From contig JAABOA010000794.1 of NCBI GenBank assembly GCA_015680635.1, positions 1 to 10,904 on the forward strand: DNA of 10,904 nt, written 5' to 3'. The position numbers were made by a program, and so were the translations under genes. Source of the DNA: Lunasporangiospora selenospora (taxonomy: Eukaryota; Mortierellomycota; Mortierellomycetes; Mortierellales; Mortierellaceae). The stretch's first letter is position 1, and the number at the start of each line of letters is the position of its first letter. The notes under the pieces are model-generated. The model was given only the letters and a program-made list of their open reading frames with translations. It was not told where the DNA came from and ran no database searches. Below are positions 8,517 through 10,904 of this stretch, piece after piece.

Positions 8517-8899
8517 CTAGGTACCGGATGCTGGACTTTGATCAAGAGCCGTTCACTCGGATTGAAAAAAAAACAACGGGCCCCAGGGCAAGGTAAGTTG
8601 CACGTAGACCAGGGATACATTTGGATGACGCATACGCTGTTTGCAAGGAACTGATTGCATCCAGCCGGGGATTAGTATTTTGAGGACACGGCTGAACAGT
8701 AAAGGGTTAGTCATTTCCTGAAAAATTGAATATTCGTTACTGGAATAAAGAGAGCAGACTCGACTAACTGTAGGCCTAACCGCCCAACCCAGCTAGACTG
8801 TCTCCTGGTTAGAGAAAGCCCAGGCAAGAAATGGATCAAGATAGCTTGCACACAAAAAAAAAACTGGAGCCCTTTTTACGCGTAGCCAAAGTAATTAAC

Positions 8900-8929
8900 T
8901 TTCGGCATTTCCCACTTTAGCTGCCGAAA
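8900..8929. repeat. Short inverted repeat
   Basis: Eight-base arms TTTCGGCA (8900-8907) and TGCCGAAA (8922-8929) are separated by 14 bases. It could form a hairpin or present CGG and CCG triplets to a dimeric zinc-cluster factor, but nothing nearby supports either use. Confidence 0.4.
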
Positions 8930-10104
8930 ATGCTGTACGCTCTCCGGAGAAAACTGGCGACCGGCCGGGTCGATCGCACGGCCCGCCCATGAGGCACAGC
9001 CCTTAGTAGTCTGTGTACTTGATGGCTACAAACATATACACCAAAATATATAGACCGTGTAACCTGGTGGCATCATGGGCAAAATCACAGTGGCAATTGC
9101 TGACCAAAAAAAGGGAGGGGGGACACAGGGACTCGATCTCCAAATGCTCGCTCTCCACTTCGCTCAATTGCCCAAATTTGGGTCCGCCGAGAATAAAATG
9201 TATTTTTTGGACTTCAGTAACACCACAGTTGCTGCGCTGAACGGAAAATTCGATCGCGAAAAGTGGAAGAGAGCGAGAGAGCCGTGAAATGTCGGGATGG
9301 ACCAAAACGCTGAAAGAAAAGAAAAAAAGGAGGAGGTGTGGGGGACACACTCTATACCTCTTCTTCATCATGATGATTGTTGGCCCTTTTAGTAACATTT
9401 AGCCGGTGGTTGACCTCTGTCCTGCATCCTGCAGGGACAATAAAGTCCTGATGCGAAACACACGAAACTGAACGGCCTTTTTAGTAGTGGCAAGCAAAAA
9501 AAAAGAAAAAAGAAAGAGAAGAAACTAAAAGAAAGAAAGAAAACGAAAAAGAGAAAGGAAAAAGTATTGAAAGGCAAGAAGACTGGCAAGTTGAAGATGA
9601 CGGGCCGAGGGAAGAAAAGGCGGAGGAAGAGCACCGTGAGAGAAAATGCGCTCGTCCGACTCCATGACAATTCAGGTGGAGATACCTTCCAGAAAGAGAG
9701 AGGATTCCGTGTCGAAAAGGAAGGATGTCCGAGTATTGCCCGTGGTCCGGCGCCGTAGAGACGTTAAACGTGATTAAGATTGGGAATCTTCGAATGTGAA
9801 GTCTCCGCAAGTCGAAGAGCCACACAAACAGAGTTAATGACGATGACCGCATCGAGCAGGCAAGGTCACTCACGTCTTTCCGAAAGAGGGGAGGTCAAGC
9901 GACATTCCGAGGGCTGACGAGTGTGCGTGAAGTTGCGGAGGGCGAGCCTGTTACTCCTGGCTTTTATTTCCTTTTTGCAAACACACACAGACACCCCCCC
10001 TCTCTCTGACAGCGCTCTCGACCGCTTATACGGCGCCCAGCTTCGACCCTTTGTTCCGCAGAGCTCCATTGAAAGAGCATGGCTTATCGAGCACTGCGCC
10101 AAAA

Positions 10105-10112
10105 TATAAAAG
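10105..10112 (+). promoter_or_regulatory. TATA box of the third gene
   Basis: TATAAAAG, preceded by AAAA, is a perfect TATA element. It is followed by a T-rich, ATG-free stretch from about 10135 to 10385, as expected for a 5' leader. Transcription would start about 25-100 bases downstream. It is the only clear TATA box found next to a gene in this window. Confidence 0.6.
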
Positions 10113-10385
10113 GAACCCTCCTCCTTTCATCTGGCCCTATTTATTTCTTCATTACACATTTTAACGACCTGCCTTGCACATTTCATTGCACTTTTTGAAA
10201 TCATCTTTTCCGCACAGACCAAGTCGGAACAACATACCCTCTTTGTTCTTTGCGACGACTTTTTTTTACTTTTTTGTTTATATTTCATTTTTCTTTTATT
10301 TACGACTGACGATCTGCGACCGGCTACCCTGGAAGGTATCATCCGTCCCATCTGCCTCTATCATAAACTGGGCGAAGCAACAAGA

Positions 10386-10391
10386 ATGTAG
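10386..10391 (+). promoter_or_regulatory. Minimal upstream ORF (ATG-TAG)
   Basis: The first ATG after the TATA box is followed directly by TAG, a start-stop element. In other systems such elements stall ribosomes and reduce or regulate downstream initiation. Here the role depends on the leader being unspliced. Confidence 0.35.
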
Positions 10392-10399
10392 CGATTCTC

Positions 10400-10498
10400 A
10401 TGATCTGGCGTCCCCCCCTCATCCATCCTCTTGATATGGATACATGGAATGAAACCGGGGGATACTTTTTTTTTTCTTCCAACTTTGTTGGTCCATGA
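10400..10498 (+). promoter_or_regulatory. Upstream ORF overlapping the main start codon
   Basis: An ATG at 10400 opens a 32-codon frame (MIWRPPLIHPLDMDTWNETG...) with a second in-frame ATG at 10436. It ends at TGA 10496-10498, which overlaps the main ATG at 10495 as ATGA. A further two-codon uORF (ATG GAA TGA) lies at 10444-10452. This arrangement would put the main start under control of leaky scanning or termination-reinitiation. An intron in this area would change the picture. Confidence 0.35.
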
Positions 10499-10904
10499 AG
10501 GCACCTACAGACAAGATACCTATTCTGGATCTACCCTATTCTTCTGTACAGAACTCGGCATCCTATACACAAACAACAATAACGGCAACCCTGTCATCTC
10601 CCGTTGACATTACAGCCTCCCCTCTCCCTACTCTATCACCAATCTCATTTACCACACACTCTGCAGCGCCAACACCACTCTTCACTCTACTCGATTTTGC
10701 AACCTTTAGTCCAGTCTACGAATCCATTCTTCTCTCTCAAGACTCGCATTTTGAAATATCCAAGCGGCACCCCTTTGATATTACCATGGCATGCGCAACA
10801 ATGACAGCCAACAACGGAATACCTACCACACCCTATTCTCAACAACGTCTCTTTACCAGCACCGCAGATGATTCAAGTGAAATGCAATCGCTGAATGCAA
10901 TGAT
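10495..10904 (+). CDS. N-terminal part of an unidentified Thr/Ser/Pro-rich protein (runs off the window)
   Basis: The frame from ATG 10495 stays open for 136 codons to the last base, in a Thr/Ser/Pro-rich composition (for example MKAPTDKIPILDLPYSS, then PTPLFTLLDFATFSPVYES at residues 59-77). A TATA box lies about 390 bases upstream. No domain is visible in the part present and there is no signal peptide or membrane segment. A disordered N-terminus with a hydrophobic patch among acidic and Ser/Thr residues would suit a transcription factor activation region, but this is a guess. The true start is uncertain: a ten-T tract (10466-10475) followed by AG at 10499-10500 could be an intron end, in which case the first exon lies upstream and residue 1 is not this Met. 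Confidence 0.6.
   Translation, partial: MKAPTDKIPILDLPYSSVQNSASYTQTTITATLSSPVDITASPLPTLSPISFTTHSAAPTPLFTLLDFATFSPVYESILLSQDSHFEISKRHPFDITMACATMTANNGIPTTPYSQQRLFTSTADDSSEMQSLNAM

Larger units (their letters stand above)
7265..10104. other. Gene-poor intergenic region
   Basis: About 2.8 kb with no gene I can support. The first part should be the 3' UTR of the CaaX-protein gene, with A-rich sequence and AATAATAATA at about 7404-7414 where polyadenylation may occur. It also has a C11 run near 7541, GA-rich and A-rich tracts (9480-9570), and several short open frames on both strands without recognisable protein features. No tRNA A/B boxes, snRNA motifs or transposon ends were noticed. The right end should hold the upstream promoter of the next gene. 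Confidence 0.55.

Noticed and set aside
8940-8990. GC-rich palindromic stretch (CCGGCCGGG, CGATCG) considered as a tRNA or structured RNA
   Set aside because: No A box, B box, acceptor stem or consistent cloverleaf could be fitted on either strand.

Overview
The window looks like nuclear DNA from a filamentous fungus. Genes carry several short spliceosomal introns with GT-AG (once GC-AG) boundaries, CTAAC/CTGAC-like branch points, pyrimidine-rich promoters and many CT/CA microsatellites. A Mortierella-like early-diverging fungus would fit this style, but that is an impression from composition and gene structure; no marker here proves it.

Three protein genes can be supported, all on the + strand. 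(1) Positions 1483-2997 hold a complete four-exon gene for the 30-kDa (NDUFS3/NuoC-type) subunit of mitochondrial complex I, 265 aa, with an import presequence and the full family signature. (2) Positions 4496-7264 hold a three-exon gene for a 752-aa, mostly disordered, Gln/Ser/Pro-rich protein of unrecognised family. It ends in Lys-Lys-Lys-Gly-Ser-Val-Cys-Cys-Val-Ile-Met, a CaaX prenylation box with an adjacent cysteine and basic patch, so it is probably anchored to a membrane. Its first coding exon is only 12 nt and appears to be followed by a GC-AG intron. (3) A third gene starts near the right edge: a TATA box at 10105-10112, a leader with a cluster of upstream ATGs, and a reading frame open from 10495 to the last base (136 residues, Thr/Ser/Pro-rich, family unknown).

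Between genes: 1-1482 is regulatory or upstream DNA, purine-rich on the + strand up to about 1110 and then pyrimidine-rich, which hints at a divergent gene beyond the left edge. 2998-4495 holds the 3' region of the complex I gene, a long compound CT/CA microsatellite and the CT-rich promoter of the second gene. 7265-10104 is about 2.8 kb with no gene I can support. No tRNA, rRNA, transposon or CRISPR array was recognised.

The complex I gene is an ordinary housekeeping gene. The least ordinary items are the prenylated prion-like protein with its undescribed conserved-looking core block, and the uORF-rich leader of the partial third gene. There is no evidence that the three genes share a pathway; their order looks like normal fungal gene neighbourhood.
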